Part shown: piece after piece, positions 19,278 through 31,546 of the stretch | How positions within the stretch are numbered: position 1 is the first letter of the stretch | Layout: every line of letters begins with the position of its first letter | NCBI GenBank assembly: GCA_001466705.2 | Contig: LATX02000200.1 | Coordinates: 186,001-250,000 of the forward strand | DNA length: 64,000 nt | Source of the DNA: Moniliophthora roreri | Taxonomy: Eukaryota > Basidiomycota > Agaricomycetes > Agaricales > Marasmiaceae | Direction of reading: 5' to 3' | The notes under the pieces: model-generated | Database searches by the model: none | What the model saw: only the letters and a program-made list of their open reading frames with translations | What the model was told of the DNA's origin: nothing | Position numbers and translations under genes: made by a program

Positions 19278-20885
19278 CTATGGCTTCCAAATGCCATCTT
19301 CACCTTCATCTCGGTCAATTTTTGCCTTCTTCCTTGTTGTCTTTCCGTTGACCTTGCCATTCGCCTTGCCCTTGGCCGCAGGTTTCTTTGGCTTGTTGAC
19401 AAGCGCATCAACAAGCCCTTGCGCATGTAAACAAGTGATGAATTCCGTCAAGAAAGGCTCATAGTCGTGCGTGCGTTTGATGTGATCGGTCTATTGACTT
19501 TCATATCAGCAAGGGAGCAGGAAGGTAAAGGTACACGTACATGATCCCTACGTCCCTTCTTCAACTCATCCTCCAACGCCACCTTGGCTCTCATCCCACT
19601 CTGAATAGCTTGTTCCCATGCAGCCAAAAGTTCATCTTGATTCATTTTGAGAACTAATATATCGTTCGTCATACGACGGGATGCAAAGTCTTTTGCGTAT
19701 GTGGGCACGGGTAGATTTGAGTTTGGAAAAGCATCGTCTGAAGCGACTATCAATGTTGGGTCGACCTAGTACGCGTTGTGTCAGTGAAAACCCCAAAATC
19801 CGAAATCTGAACGCACCTTTTCTCGCCATTTCTCGTCCAACTCATCCAACCTCCTCTCAACACTCTTCTTCTCCCTCCTCCAAAACTCGTACTCATCGCT
19901 CGCTTGTTCATACACCCCATCTACGAGAGCGAGGAGACTGAATCGAATGTTACTACTGCCTTCTTCGGATCCGCCGCCGTATTTTTGCATTTTGAGACGC
20001 AAGGCGGGGCGGACGGTGTCCATCCAGTGGGTAGTGTCGGAATCGGAGGAAGAGGTTGTGGTAGGCAGTTCGCCGACCTCCAAAGGCCCTGATTTGAACC
20101 CGTCTAATTCCCATACTTTACCATAGGCGGGGACGTAGCCGATAAAATGGTATGCTTCTTGATTGTCGCCTTCATTTTCGTCGTCGTCGGTGTCTTTGGG
20201 CTTCTTGGTGGTTGCTTTGGTTTTGGGTTTGGGTTGACGTTTGGACTGGGACTGGGATTGCTTGTTCTTTTCCTTTTCCTTCTTGGATGCAGCTGAGAGA
20301 CTGGTGAGAGCGAGGGTGTTTAGTGCGCCTCGTCTATCTGCGGGTCTAGTTCTAGTGTGAATTTAGTGCTTTGGACCAGATGTATGAGTGACCTTGCGAG
20401 GGAATTGTGAGCGTTTCGTATAAGAGAAGAACTGGACACTGCAAGTCCCTTGATCTGCATACACCGTTAGCCTCGAAAACCAAAGGATCCTCGGAGTGAC
20501 TCACAACCGGCGACATTTCCTTGGTCTCTTCCCTAAACATCCCCAACTCCTCTCCAACATCCAGCCCCGGACAATTCAACGCCACATTCAAAATTGCATG
20601 CGAAGCACACGCATCATCACTAAGCTGGTTCGCGAACCATACGCGTTCAGCTGCGGGGTCGTCAAAGTCGGATGAACGATGCGAGTCTTTACGCCAGTGA
20701 AAACAAAAGATGAGACCGTGAGGACGGAGGTGGTCAACTGCCCATGGTTCAATGTCGTATATCTCGACGAGTTCGACATTTTTTATGCCTAGGAGACGGG
20801 TGAGGGAGGTGAATACGCCTGGGTCTGATTCGATGACGGAGAAAGGGCCGCCGATGAGGTCTAGAGAAGAGTCAGAGTCCGACAT
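19278..20885 (-). CDS. Ubiquitin C-terminal hydrolase, UCH37/UCHL5 type
   Basis: This cysteine protease removes ubiquitin, usually at the proteasome. Five exons (20885-20505, 20454-20393, 20351-19817, 19765-19541, 19490-19278) join in frame to about 471 residues. The N-terminus reads GGPFSVIESDPGVFTSL. The catalytic Cys lies in DDACASHAILNVALNC, and the catalytic His and Asp are in YHFIGYVP and WELDGFKSGPL. KGLAVSSSLIRNAHNSLAR matches the UCH37 crossover-loop region. A Lys/Gln-rich insert precedes the His motif. The C-terminal HDYEPFLTEFITCLHAQG matches the UCH37-like domain that binds the proteasome, followed by a Lys-rich tail. The ATG at 20885 gives the usual N-terminus. A start 48 bp upstream is possible. 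Confidence 0.93.
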
Positions 20886-21057
20886 GGGCGTCGCGCTATC
20901 ACCGTGGGTCCGTGACTCTATTACAAAAAACACTCAACAACGTCAAGGTCAAGACTAACAAATGCAAAGGTTGATAATGCAGCCACCCTGATTATTGTTC
21001 ATACATCTATATTACATCCATGACCAAAAATGGCAGAAACAGAACCCAATTGAACCA

Positions 21058-21995
21058 CTAGAGTGTAAGCCAAGCCCTCACTTTCTCCCTTCTACTCTCA
21101 AGATCATCTCCTGGCACAATCCCAAAGTCTTCATTATAGAAAATGATCAGGTTGATGATATCGACATGTGTAAGGCTGCCAACATTGCGAGGGTTGAGTG
21201 GATGAACATCTCCAACATTAGGAGCAGGATTGAGGGCAGCATGTGGGTTTCCAGCACATTGGCGAGCATTGTCTGCCAGGACATGTCCCGAGCCTGGGAT
21301 CTATGACAACAAAGCATATTAGTGAAAGCCTCAGTAGCCAAATCTTTTACTTGCTGTTTTCCCCATCATATGCGAATAGAAACCAAGGACATGGTCTCTA
21401 GCATTAATCTGTCGCTTCCTAATGTTATCAAACTTGACGTTAATGATATCAAACTTGGCATCGATATTGTCAAACTTGGCGTCGACATTGTCCAACTTGG
21501 TGTCGATGTTGTTAAGTTTCCCTTCAATGTTGTCAAACTTGGTGTCGATGTTGTTAAGTCTCCCCTCTAATCGGGCGAGCGTCGCCATGATATTCCCGCC
21601 GCCGTATTCCAGGGATCCATCTGAACACGCCATCTGAGCCTATCCAAAAGAGAAAATTAAGAAATAGCCTACGTACGGACTTGTTGTAGAATAGTGACGC
21701 GATTTTCCGCACTTTCGACCATTTGAGCCGGTACATTCGGATCTCCAATCTCTTCATAACAGGAATATCAGCACTGGAATTGATTGCGAGCGTAGTCTGG
21801 AATCTCACTATGTCGGTGCTTCAGGGATTCGGCCGCGAATTTTGCCTCGGTAATGGCGTTGGGATCGAGGGGAGCACCCTGAGCTGCAGACCTCGTTATT
21901 TCTGGCAAATTTTGAATATCGTATGAGGGATAGATATCCCTAATAGAGGATATCGCGAATGGATACGAGGGTGGTGGCGGTTGAGGCCGTGCCAT
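21058..21995 (-). CDS. Mug135-like coiled-coil protein, copy 1
   Basis: The N-terminus (MARPQPPPPSYPFAI) is Pro-rich. A central exon (21620-21355) encodes an eleven-residue-type repeat (KLNNIDTKLDNVDAKFDNID) expected to form a coiled coil. The last exon (21300-21058) starts IPGSGHVLADN and ends in the conserved THVDIINLIIFYNEDFGI block that I take as a Mug135 C-terminal domain. The intron before it begins GC (gcaagt), a rare but used GC..AG type. The join of exon 1 to exon 2 (about 21800-21740) is not resolved, so this copy may be damaged there. Related copies are at 22.9, 26.0, 29.3 and 30.4 kb. Confidence 0.6.
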
Positions 21996-22159
21996 GTTGG
22001 GAATGGCTGTGTCGATACATGGCTGCCCATGGCATTGGCAAAGGATCGGCAATGCGCTCCCAGATTGTTCCGTAAATCCATATATAAAAAAAAATAAATC
22101 ATGTGACCTAACTTCGCATCCGTCAACGGTCCTCTTCTTTAGCTCTATACCCCTATAAT

Positions 22160-22540
22160 ATGTACCCTTCCACTCCTTTGATGCCCTCAAGGCTGTGTCT
22201 CCGCGATCCCTTGTCCAATCGCAGCCCCATTGAGTCTGCAGACAATAGCTTCAATCCAACTAATGCCTCAAAACCTCGTCGTCCTCGTGGCCCCAATATC
22301 AAACATAAGAAGCAAAGACATCTCATAATCGTCACAAATCGCGAGAACGACGACATTTTCACCTCTGGTAGACCCAGTAATGAAGAAACATCAATACATT
22401 CACCTAACCCACCATATACGCAAACTCCTCGTACTGGTACATCTCAGATCCCTTCCACACCTCTCAGCATCACTAGACGATATCATTTTGAAACTCCCTG
22501 TGAACCTTTACGGAAACGGCGCAAAACGGCTCAGAGATGA
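22160..22540 (+). CDS. Small basic hypothetical protein
   Basis: A 126-residue frame starts 165 bp from the divergent gene at 21995. It is Pro/Arg/Lys-rich (KPRRPRGPNIKHKKQRH) and ends LRKRRKTAQR. A second basic frame follows to 22643, which could be joined by an intron or frameshift. No domain is recognised, and a non-genic origin is possible. Confidence 0.35.
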   Translation: MYPSTPLMPSRLCLRDPLSNRSPIESADNSFNPTNASKPRRPRGPNIKHKKQRHLIIVTNRENDDIFTSGRPSNEETSIHSPNPPYTQTPRTGTSQIPSTPLSITRRYHFETPCEPLRKRRKTAQR

Positions 22541-22869
22541 GGGGCTGTTGGCTGAGTACCAGCCACGGACTTCATCGAGACCGCCGAGTTCTGTTACTGG
22601 ACGCGCATTAAAGCGTAAACGATGGCCTTCCACCGGGTTCTAGAGGATTTGGGGGGCATTCGCTTCAGGAGTGGTCATGGAACGCGTCAATCTCGTCACG
22701 TTCCAAATCACGGCACATATATTTGAGGTGCGGGTACGGACCGGAAAAAAAAGAAGACTATATCCCGCCGCTGCGCTGCTACAGTGACAGTAGTTCTCAG
22801 TCGACTCCCACTATCTTTAAGCTCATTTACATGACCTTGGATTTTTCTGTAATAAACTAAACTCCACAG

Positions 22870-23305
22870 CTCTGCGGCTCAAGGGGCTCCTCCAGACCAA
22901 CCCCATTTCAGATGCCAAACGCGCGGTGGCATTCCTCGAGCGGCTTTTCCGTAGTACTATTAGCACCTGCAATATCGCCATATGTACTGATAGTCCTCAG
23001 ATTTGAAAGATGCCGGGAACCTAAAAGTCATACGCGGAATGCTGAAGATCGTTTGGTTGTCTTGGATACGTTCGTAAGTGACCAGTGGTCATGCGTACTC
23101 GACTTACATTTTTTCTTTTACTGAGAATGACCTCGTGTTTTCCTTTTCCTTTCCTTTTTTAGAGGTATTTGGCGGTGGAGACTCGACTATCGTGACAGTG
23201 CTCGTACGCATAGAGGCGAAAATCGACAAGATTGGGGATCAACTTGATGAAATGGGGGATGTACTGACAAGATTCAAGTTGGACTCGACGACTTTGAAAA
23301 ACTGA
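22870..23305 (+). pseudogene. Mug135-like relic, copy 2
   Basis: Pieces match the family in order: a frameshifted AQGAP..ISDAKRAVAFLE exon, an NAEDRLVVL exon and a final coiled-coil exon FGGGDSTIVTVLVRIEAKID, ending in TGA at 23303. The C-terminal Mug135 block is absent. The first exon has lost its frame. Confidence 0.55.
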
Positions 23306-23760
23306 CAAGTCCCACGCTCAATGCGTATGTACCGTTGTGTACAAACTCGAGCGGATTATTGCTCATGCATCTTTCTATCTAACATGTCAAAAAAAAAACA
23401 AGTACTACGTGTATACTCGTTTCGTTCTGCATCTGTTTCTGTTACTGCCGAATGGCATCGGAATACCAAATACTACACCACTGCATATGGTCAGATATCG
23501 TGGAAGGAGCAAATCGACATCTTGCAGCTCGAATTTCTTGAAGATGTGGCTTGTACCGAAACCGAAACCAGCGGACTTTGTTGGCGATTGGATTAGACGG
23601 AACATCAGAGTATTGCTTCACGTCCATAAAACTGATGCATTCATGTTCACGACATATCTAAAAATCTTGGACACGTAACTAATTTTCTAAATATGAGCGG
23701 GGTGCAAGTTTGAAGTTTGAACAAACGATAATTCCAATTCCGAGTCAATTAAGATCCAAG
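23306..23760. other. Intergenic
   Basis: No gene is seen. The region holds an A-rich run near 23390 and the 3' flank of the questin-oxidase-like gene. Confidence 0.4.
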
Positions 23761-25452
23761 TCACTTGGACTCGGCAAAGAAACCACTTCTGTCCCAATAA
23801 CCAGGTGGCAAATTATCTTGACCCAATTTCTCGGCCGTCAACGCAGCAGCCCTAACAAACAGCGTTCCATCGAGTCGATCCGCGCCAAGCAACTCTGTCT
23901 CTGCAAAGTCAGCTTTTCCGGCTGTCCTCGATCCATACAACGCAGAATAATGGGCCAGCGTTCGCTGGAGTTTACACAGGTGGTCGTCGGCGTGTCCGAT
24001 GGCTTGTTCAAGAATGGCGAACCACGGATTCGGATTGGCAGTGGAGGAACCTAATGGCAAGACTGAGATCTTGCCAGGGCCGTTCTGGGAGGCAGCGACA
24101 ATGGGAAAGGCTGCGGTTTCATCAAAGAAAGCCTTGATATGGAGATCGGGTTTGCCTCGCGCAATGTACCACGTCAAACTGACAGCAAAGTAGCTGCGGA
24201 GAAGGAGGTGCCGGGCATGTGGAGACAGAACCGCGATATGGGAAGGAAGAAACAGAGATGAGGTGACGAGGTGCATGCTAGATGAAGGAGCGTCAGTGAA
24301 GATCCAAGTATTTGACGAAATTATTCGGACACTTCATACCTGAAGAAGTCAGCATTAAATTTCTTCTCCTGGCCCTGAACTTGACTATAAGAATATCCCG
24401 GCAACGCGTAGATCAACACGTTGGTCCACTGAAGTTCCTCAACTTTGCGCTCGACGAGGTGCGCGTCTGTGGCGTCAAAGTCGGCCCATTCGTTGACATG
24501 CCCTAGAATCACGTCGGCCCATTTGTCCAAGACATAGGTATATACCTCGATGTCGTTGTCTTTGGGTTTGATATTGATCTTGATATTCTCGTCCTTGAGA
24601 ACGCGACTGAGGATAGTGAATGCGTGCGGGGCTGCAGGCTTCTGCAATCCGGCAGAAGGAACGGGGTCAGCTAGGAAAGTTGAGGCAGGGACGATGCCAC
24701 CGGTCCTATTTCCGTGAACTGCAGCCTGTGCTAAACCTATTTTGTATTATTCTCTTTAGCAAGTTGCCTGCATATGTCGAGGCTAAAACGCACCTTCCGC
24801 AACCAATCCCGGCATATTAAACTCTACTCCATACCCAATATGAATCATAGTATGGACAAGAGATCCTAAAAAACGACCAAGCATCTTCGGATGCTCGCCC
24901 GATTGGCCCTTCGAAGCAAAATTAGCAGCAGAAGAGAAGACATGCTCTTCAAGCACGGCGGCTGCATCTTTTTGCTTGATGGCTCCAATAAAGTAGTTGA
25001 CATACGCATTGTAATAACTAAAATTTCATGAATTCAGGGAATTGAACGCGAGCTGGAAAGACCTACTTCTCGTCGCCGAGATGATCGTTGAAATTGTCGC
25101 GGGTAATGTCTCCAGGAGATTTGTATGCTTGTCGCTGGATAATTTTGTCATGATCATAGGCTGCTTGAATCACATCCTTGGGAGCTCCGAGTGCCCATAC
25201 TGCAAGGACATGGTGAGCTACATGGCTAGGTCCGATATTAGCACGATTGACTTGAATACACCGTGACATAGCTGCAACTTACTTATGGAAGCCCTGGTCG
25301 TTGAAGAAGGCATGATGCTTTTCATAGTCATCCTTTAGCACCTTCTTCACCATTTCCGTTGCCTCCGGAGTAATTCCTGGCAAGGCATTGGGCGAGATGC
25401 GCGATGGAGAAGGAGAAGGGTTTGGGAACAGCTGGAATGAAACTGGAGACAT
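23761..25452 (-). CDS. Questin oxidase-like protein (AflY/GedK family)
   Basis: Members of this family (Questin_oxidase, formerly DUF4243) act in polyketide pathways, where they help open anthraquinone or related rings. Five exons (25452-25283, 25225-25067, 25017-24794, 24736-24340, 24277-23761) sum to 489 codons with no frame break. Landmarks are HHAFFNDQGFHNHVAHHVL near residue 48, the ALGAPKDVIQAAYD region, a GQSGEHPKMLGRFLGSLVH block, and LIHIGYGVEF-like MIHIGYGVEFNMPGLVAEG. The many early histidines are typical. The N-terminus lacks a signal peptide, so it is probably cytosolic. Its substrate cannot be read from sequence. It lies 6 kb from the borosin gene with an unrelated housekeeping gene between them. 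Confidence 0.85.
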
Positions 25453-25969
25453 TCTGGTGGATTGCTGTCAAGCAAGGTTTTGGTCTCTAGCTTTTATACT
25501 AGTTGATACTCGCCTGTCTGACTGAACCTGCGTGATCATCCTCCTGCGTGACTCGATTCGTCATGGACTTGACCATAGTCACTTGGATGAGTAAGTAATC
25601 TAACCCCAGGAGAAAATTTATGAGAAACGGCCATTGAAACGGAAGCTTTGCATGCCAATTTTACCGGGAATCTGACCGAGTGCACTAAAGTCCTGATACG
25701 GCGGACTGTGGAAGTGAGTGGCTACAACAGCTAAACGACGTCAACCTTCAATGCACGTGAGGATCATTTCTAATTCTTGGCTCTGCGGTTACCAATGCCA
25801 TGACCATGGTTGGCTCGCTGCTTACGAGTGGAGGTGAGAGTAGCTGCCAACTGACGGCGTTGAGTCGACGACGTGCACGTTTCTCGCAATCGGCCGACGA
25901 ACCCCGTGATTCCGAAAATTTCCCATTGCGCCACTTCAGCCAATGCAGCCATCGCCATCATCGCATTCA

Positions 25970-26510
25970 TTCGCAGTCCCTCAGGGATAGACATTTTGCC
26001 CTTCATAGCATACCATGCCTACCAGAGCTATCCAGCGCCGTTGCTCGAGGTGCCCCTCCAGACCCCCGACGCTATATATTCTGGATGCCTAATGTGCGGT
26101 CGCAATGATCAGTCCTCGAGCGACTTCACTGTAAGTCCTTGACGTGCCCGATACTGTATGTACTAGAAGCTCATGCACCAGGAGCGCAAATGTCTCGTAC
26201 GCGAGAGTTGACAACCGTTTGGCTATTTTTGGGCTAGTTTGTAAGTCGCAGTGGGCATTATACTCAACTTTTTTTTTCTGACACCTGGTTCTTAGATGCA
26301 AGTTACATGAACTCGGCCTACACTCGGATAGTATCATGGTGATGCTCGTAAGAATAGATTCGAAAATCGATAGGATTGAGGATGAACTCGATAGCGTGGC
26401 TTCTCTAGGGGATAAAACCCAAGCCTTTCGACTCGACGAAAGAACATGGTCTCTTCGACCCCACTTGTTCACTGGCGTGGTCCCAGGTCTGCCTCTGCCC
26501 TCAACCAAAC
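25970..26510 (+). pseudogene. Mug135-like relic, copy 5
   Basis: A frameshifted version of the APLDPNAISDA exon (about 26035-26090) and a coiled-coil exon after a TTCTTAG acceptor (MVMLVRIDSKIDRIEDELD) identify it. No Mug135 C-terminal block is present. Confidence 0.45.
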
Positions 26511-26907
26511 CCCCTCCTCACGATATCTTACGCAACAACCTAATAGTAATGGTTTTTCCGTCGCGAACTGTACAGGCTCGGTTAGAAGCTGTATGAATGG
26601 TGTATAGATGAATTGTATTACTGGGCCAAACACGAGCTCGAGCAAGGTAGCCTTGAATATCAGACTGACGGTCGCAAGGAGAAAGTGCCGGAAATGCCAA
26701 GACCTCACCCTCTTCGATGAGTACGATTACTGTAAGACGCACGATTCGTTACGAGGGGTCACGGAGGCCTGGTGACTCAGTCTCGTACCCAGGTGAATAA
26801 ACCCTTTCGCTCTACTGCCCGACGTGAATCCGAAAGTTCCGTCTCTTAAATGTGGTTCTGCGCACATGGTACAGTAACGTGATACATACTAGGTTTACTG
26901 ACTTTCA

Positions 26908-29114
26908 TTATACAACGGTTGCCCTGTTTGACCGGGGATAGAGCACTATCTCCTCATCAGATTCAGACTCCTCCTTGGACGTACAATCACCTGTCATGAT
27001 GTAAGATATCATGATTATTATTATCATTATTATGAACTCAAAAGCAAGTGATAGTGGCGCATACCGTTGTCATATAATTCCAAGATATCCGTGAACTCGC
27101 TCGCCAAATCCTCCAATTCCTGGAACTGATCATCATGCCAGAGGAGGGGATAACCAAGGGAGCGTGCAAAGTCTGTCGTCTTAGGATCAAAGCCATGGAA
27201 AAGTTGAATCTTCTCAATGACTTTGTAGATAGCAAGATCGCAGGAGTGATGATATTTCACTTCGGTCGCAAAACATGGAAGTCCCAAGGATAATCTTGTG
27301 CCCTCCGACATCCTTTCTCGTCCAGAAGGATCAAAGGACCAGAAATACTTTTCACTTTCTGCCCAAGACCTCCATATTGCTCCGTTGTCAGAAGGGCGAG
27401 GAATAGGTCGAATGAAGAGGTATACAGGACGATTACCGGATGTGGTGTTTGCGATCACTTGTCGGCAAGTGTCCTCTTCAGTATGGTAGAAGTGGAGATG
27501 GAAACGATCAGATATACCTGTCGATGTAAGGTCAGGACGCTGAAGATGTGCAAGACCATACGTAAACTCACAGTATTCTTCCCATTCCTCTTCGTGGATT
27601 CCAAGTTGGCTAAAGACACTGTGTGCCTGCACAAGCCATGTTTTCTGGATGTCCAATTTCCTACCGCCGTGAAATAAGTCGTATGATAACCACCAGCGAT
27701 CTTTGAAACCTGTGCAATCAGCAAATTCAAACCTATGATCTCTGTGAGTACACATCGTCCATAAAATCCTTCACGACGCACCGTATTGATCCATCCTCCA
27801 TGATAACTTTGCGCTCATCCATCGCCGATGGATAGCTGAATCCACATACATATTGCGTCATTTTTGCAAGTCCTGTCCACCGAGCGATAACGACTCGTTG
27901 ATTCCTTCTCCAAAGCGAGCCAGCGAGGCACGGCCATGCTTTAACAGCAGTTTGCTGTTCCGAATGGGATTTGAACTGTTTACTGATTGACTCGAGGATA
28001 GTGTCGGTTTGGAGCACTCTGACGAGGTAATCAATAACGGTGTCCGTAGCGCTATACGCCTGAATAGATAGTGGAACCGGTGAAGTCGAAGGTGTGTTGG
28101 AGAGAATGGACAAGCCCCAGGCCATACGACTTCGAATATAGGGGCCCCCACCGTAGCTCACCGCTCCTGGGTTCAATCCATAGTACACTTACATTCTGTA
28201 GACTTCCGCCATCAAGACTCGGGGTAAGATAACTATCGAATTGGAAGGAACGTACGATGGTCTCGTAAAGATAGTCGGATATTTTCTCGACACCAATCTG
28301 TAGATAATGATATCAGTCAAGTTCACAAGAATGGAATGTAAGACGCACCTGAAGACGAAAATATATTTCAAGGATCAATGTCAATTGGTTTCTCGCGGAG
28401 AGGACGCGGCCCAAAGGAATGAGCGCTGTGGTGTAAGATTGAATTCAAGTAGTCGAGTCGTAAATTATAATCATTACACTCACCATCGTAGAATACCAAC
28501 ATCGGTAAATTGGATTGGTCGTTGTAGCCAAAGAGCTGGGCAACCTTCGGATGTCTAACGATGATAATAAGGATATAGCATCTGAACTGAAGATTGGGGA
28601 GCGAGCCACAGTTTATAGCAGAAAATGTATCGAAGTCCTGTTTGAATGCCTAGCAAATGCAAGAATTTGAGATTTAGTTATATCGAGAGAGGGTGCTTGT
28701 TCCTAACCTTGAAAGCGCCCGGTCCACTGTATCTAGCACACAAGAACTTGGTGTCTGCATTAGACCCGTAGACGCGAGCAATACTCATGGTACGACGAGT
28801 GACGGTCTTGAGTCCACTACGATCCAATTTTTCCTCGTCGTCACTGCCGACGTCCTCAATAATACTCACATCCCCGATTCGGATCCGTCTGAACTAGAGC
28901 ATTCAATGCGATTGTCAGTCAAGCTCAGCGATGGCTATACGAGAACTGTTCAACGTACTCGATGCCAAATTGTTGACTGCCTCCTCTCAGGTTGGCGCAC
29001 GACTCGCACCTGATTGTTGTGAATGATATGTGTAGTGTTATATTGGCATCCTTCTACGACTGTGATTTGATTATTGCGAATACTGAAGTCCGAGCATTCC
29101 TGTACGAAGGGCAT
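26908..29114 (-). CDS. Agaricomycete-expanded kinase-like protein
   Basis: This belongs to an uncharacterised, multi-copy agaricomycete family with a degenerate kinase-like middle. Exons join in frame from the ATG at 29114. The N-terminus carries an Asn-rich strand (IRNNQITVVEGCQYNTTHII). IRIGDVSIIEDVGSDDEE leads into the core, followed by HPKVAQLFGYNDQSNLPMLV, which recalls the kinase hinge. The C-terminal half has EKYFWSFDPSGRERMS and FHGFDPKTTDFARSLGYPL, both diagnostic of the family. A final small exon (acidic, SKEESESDEEIVL) ends at 26908. No kinase catalytic HRD or DFG was seen, so activity is unlikely. At least eight short introns are present. Confidence 0.65.
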
Positions 29115-29345
29115 GGAAAGTTGGTGAGATTGGGGGGAGAGGATGTTATAGGGCGATCAACGACTTTTGAATGCGAAGAGCGTGAGATTTGCAAAGGCAG
29201 TGTGTTGGATGTATAGAATTGACTTGATTGGGAGTGCGAGCTGTACATACTATAGGTACAGTATCATGACGAGGTGGGCGGAACCAGGTATTCTGCACAT
29301 GACGGTAAAACAGTTCGCGTCGCATCAACACAGCCACCCCCAATC

Positions 29346-30208
29346 ATGGCTCAGCCACAACCACCACCACCCTCATACCCTTTCGCGATACCTTCCATGA
29401 AAGATAGCTACCCCGCCCTCCGAGATGTGCAAAATATCCCCCAGCTTTCAAGCTCGGCTGCCGAAGGAGCACCTCTAGACCCCAACGCTATTTCAGATGC
29501 CAAGGCGGCAGTGGTGTTGCTGTCGGGGCTTCTAAGTAAGTGCCTGCAATCGTTTTGGATCATGCTTGTTGATAATTTCGCGATAAAAAGATGCGGAAAG
29601 CCCGAGTGTTACACCCGCCATTGTCGAGAGCGCTGAAAACCGCCTCGCTATTTTGCGACAAGTCCGTACGTAGGCTGCAATTTGCTCAATTTCTTTTGGA
29701 AAGGCTAAGACGTATTCTTGCTAGACGGGTCTCAAAAATACGGCGGTGGAAACATAATGGCGATGCTTGCTCAAATACAGGCTAGCCACAGACGAATAGA
29801 GACCAAACTTGACGTGAACACCGCGAATATCGAAAATCTTCGTCGCCGTCAGTTGAATGCCAGAGACAGCCATGGCCACAGTGCCAATAGGCTATCGCAC
29901 ATGGTAGCCAAAACCGTGAGTAATGAATATGGCTATTTAGACTTTTTTCGCTCATTTGCTATACACAGATCCCAGGCTCTGGCCATGTCCTGGCCTACAG
30001 TCTACGGCATGCTGCAGGTGCCCCTATTGTCCCCCTCAACCCCGTTCCAGATATCGGAGCCATACACCACCTTGACCCCAGAACAATTGACAGCATGACA
30101 CACGCGGATATACTCGACCTGATCGCCTTCTATAACGAAGACTTTGGCATCACCGCTGGCGATAACCTAGCGGCAAGGCGCGACAAGGTCAAGGAATGGC
30201 TGGTGTGA
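29346..30208 (+). CDS. Mug135-like coiled-coil protein, intact copy 3
   Basis: Exons 29346-29535, 29591-29665, 29725-29915 and 29969-30208 give a 231-residue protein with no break. Order: Pro-rich start MAQPQPPPPSYPFAI, SSAAEGAPLDPNAISDAK, the VESAENRLAIL helix, KYGGGNIMAMLAQIQASH with a short coiled coil, then IPGSGHVLAYSLRHAAG and the C-terminal THADILDLIAFYNEDFGI block. This is the reference copy for the decayed relatives around it. Function is unknown. S. pombe Mug135 is a meiotically induced gene, but a link to meiosis here is inference. Confidence 0.7.
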
Positions 30209-30402
30209 TTCATGCTACGCTGTTGACGCCTCCCAATACCTCCTCATGGTATTTTATGTCTCATGATTTGACCTAATGGTTTGTTTTAATGGGCTGATGT
30301 CAGATGGACATTCGGTGGTTAGAAATTGTATACTATAGAAGAATTGTATAGCATTGTCAATAGACTGGCAATGCATCGTAATCTTTTATGTGACGACTCG
30401 CG

Positions 30403-30935
30403 TTGTCACAGTCACTCAGGCCCTGTCCCAAACCACCACCTTTATATCTCTTCGCAATACCCTCAGATAAGCATCCCGCCTTCCAGGATATGTCAGGTAT
30501 CCAGAATTATCCAGCTCTGCAGCCTGGGGGCCCACAGCCATTTCAGATACCAAACGCGCGGTGGCAATCCTTGGGTAGCCTTACCTCGAGTATACTCGAT
30601 ACCTGCGATACCGTTATATACTCTAATCCTCGAAAGATGCCGGGAACCCAAATGTCGCACCGCTATTATAGAGGGTGCCGAAGATCGTTCAGCTGTCTTG
30701 CGATACGTTCGTGAGTAGCCATCAACTTCTTTTCGAGACTCGGGCCACTCGGGCGTCTTGCTTTTTCCCTTTTTTTTTTCTTTAGATAGGATGCAGGGAT
30801 ATCACGACGATGCTCGTACGCATAGAGACGAAAATCAACAAGGATCAACTTGATAACATGGGGACACACTCGGCAAGGTTCAAGTTTGACCGAAAACAGA
30901 GCGCGATTATTGACACACGTCAGACGTCGAGCTGA
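30403..30935 (+). pseudogene. Mug135-like relic, copy 4
   Basis: Resembles copy 2 more than the intact copy: a Pro-rich start, GPQPFQIPNARWQS, an EGAEDRSAVL exon, and a terminal coiled-coil exon (MLVRIETKINKDQLDNMG) ending in TGA at 30933. The frame shifts between exons and the C-terminal block is missing. Confidence 0.5.
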
Positions 30936-31546
30936 GGGTATGATACTCCTTGTTCGCTTGGCAGACTTGTTTTTGCTGTTTTGATTAGGTTGCCGGGTCT
31001 GGCCACATCTGACGCTACGCTTTCATTCCAAGTTGTTTTACGCACCAGGGCTCTCAACCTAATGATCAGTTGTATAGGCAGATGAACTTTGAATCAGAAG
31101 ATGTACACTAGCTTGAATGGTGTATAGATGAATTGTAATAGCATTGTCAAAATGACCAGAGACGTGTCAGTGAGCTCAGGTAAACTGATCTCGAATACCA
31201 GACTGGCGAGTGATGCGCTGGTAGCAAGTCCAGGATAACCGTGACGGTACTGCGTCGCGTTTCTTCGCAACCACCATCATCATTCGAATTCTCTCTCCCG
31301 TCTCAGGAACCAAATTCCGACCAGAAAAGTAAAGTCTTGTTGGAAATGCGGCTCCCGTCCGCTCCCAGTCAAAATAGCACCGGGGCTTCGGGGAATACTC
31401 GGAGGCTCATGCTCACCTGCTCACTCACCATCTCTGCCGAGATAATACGGTCCGTTGTACCATTATTATTCCGAAGCTGAGGTATAAAGACTCCTTCAGG
31501 ATGGGAAATGGGGGAGTCAAACTCATAACGCCACTTGGAAGCAATA

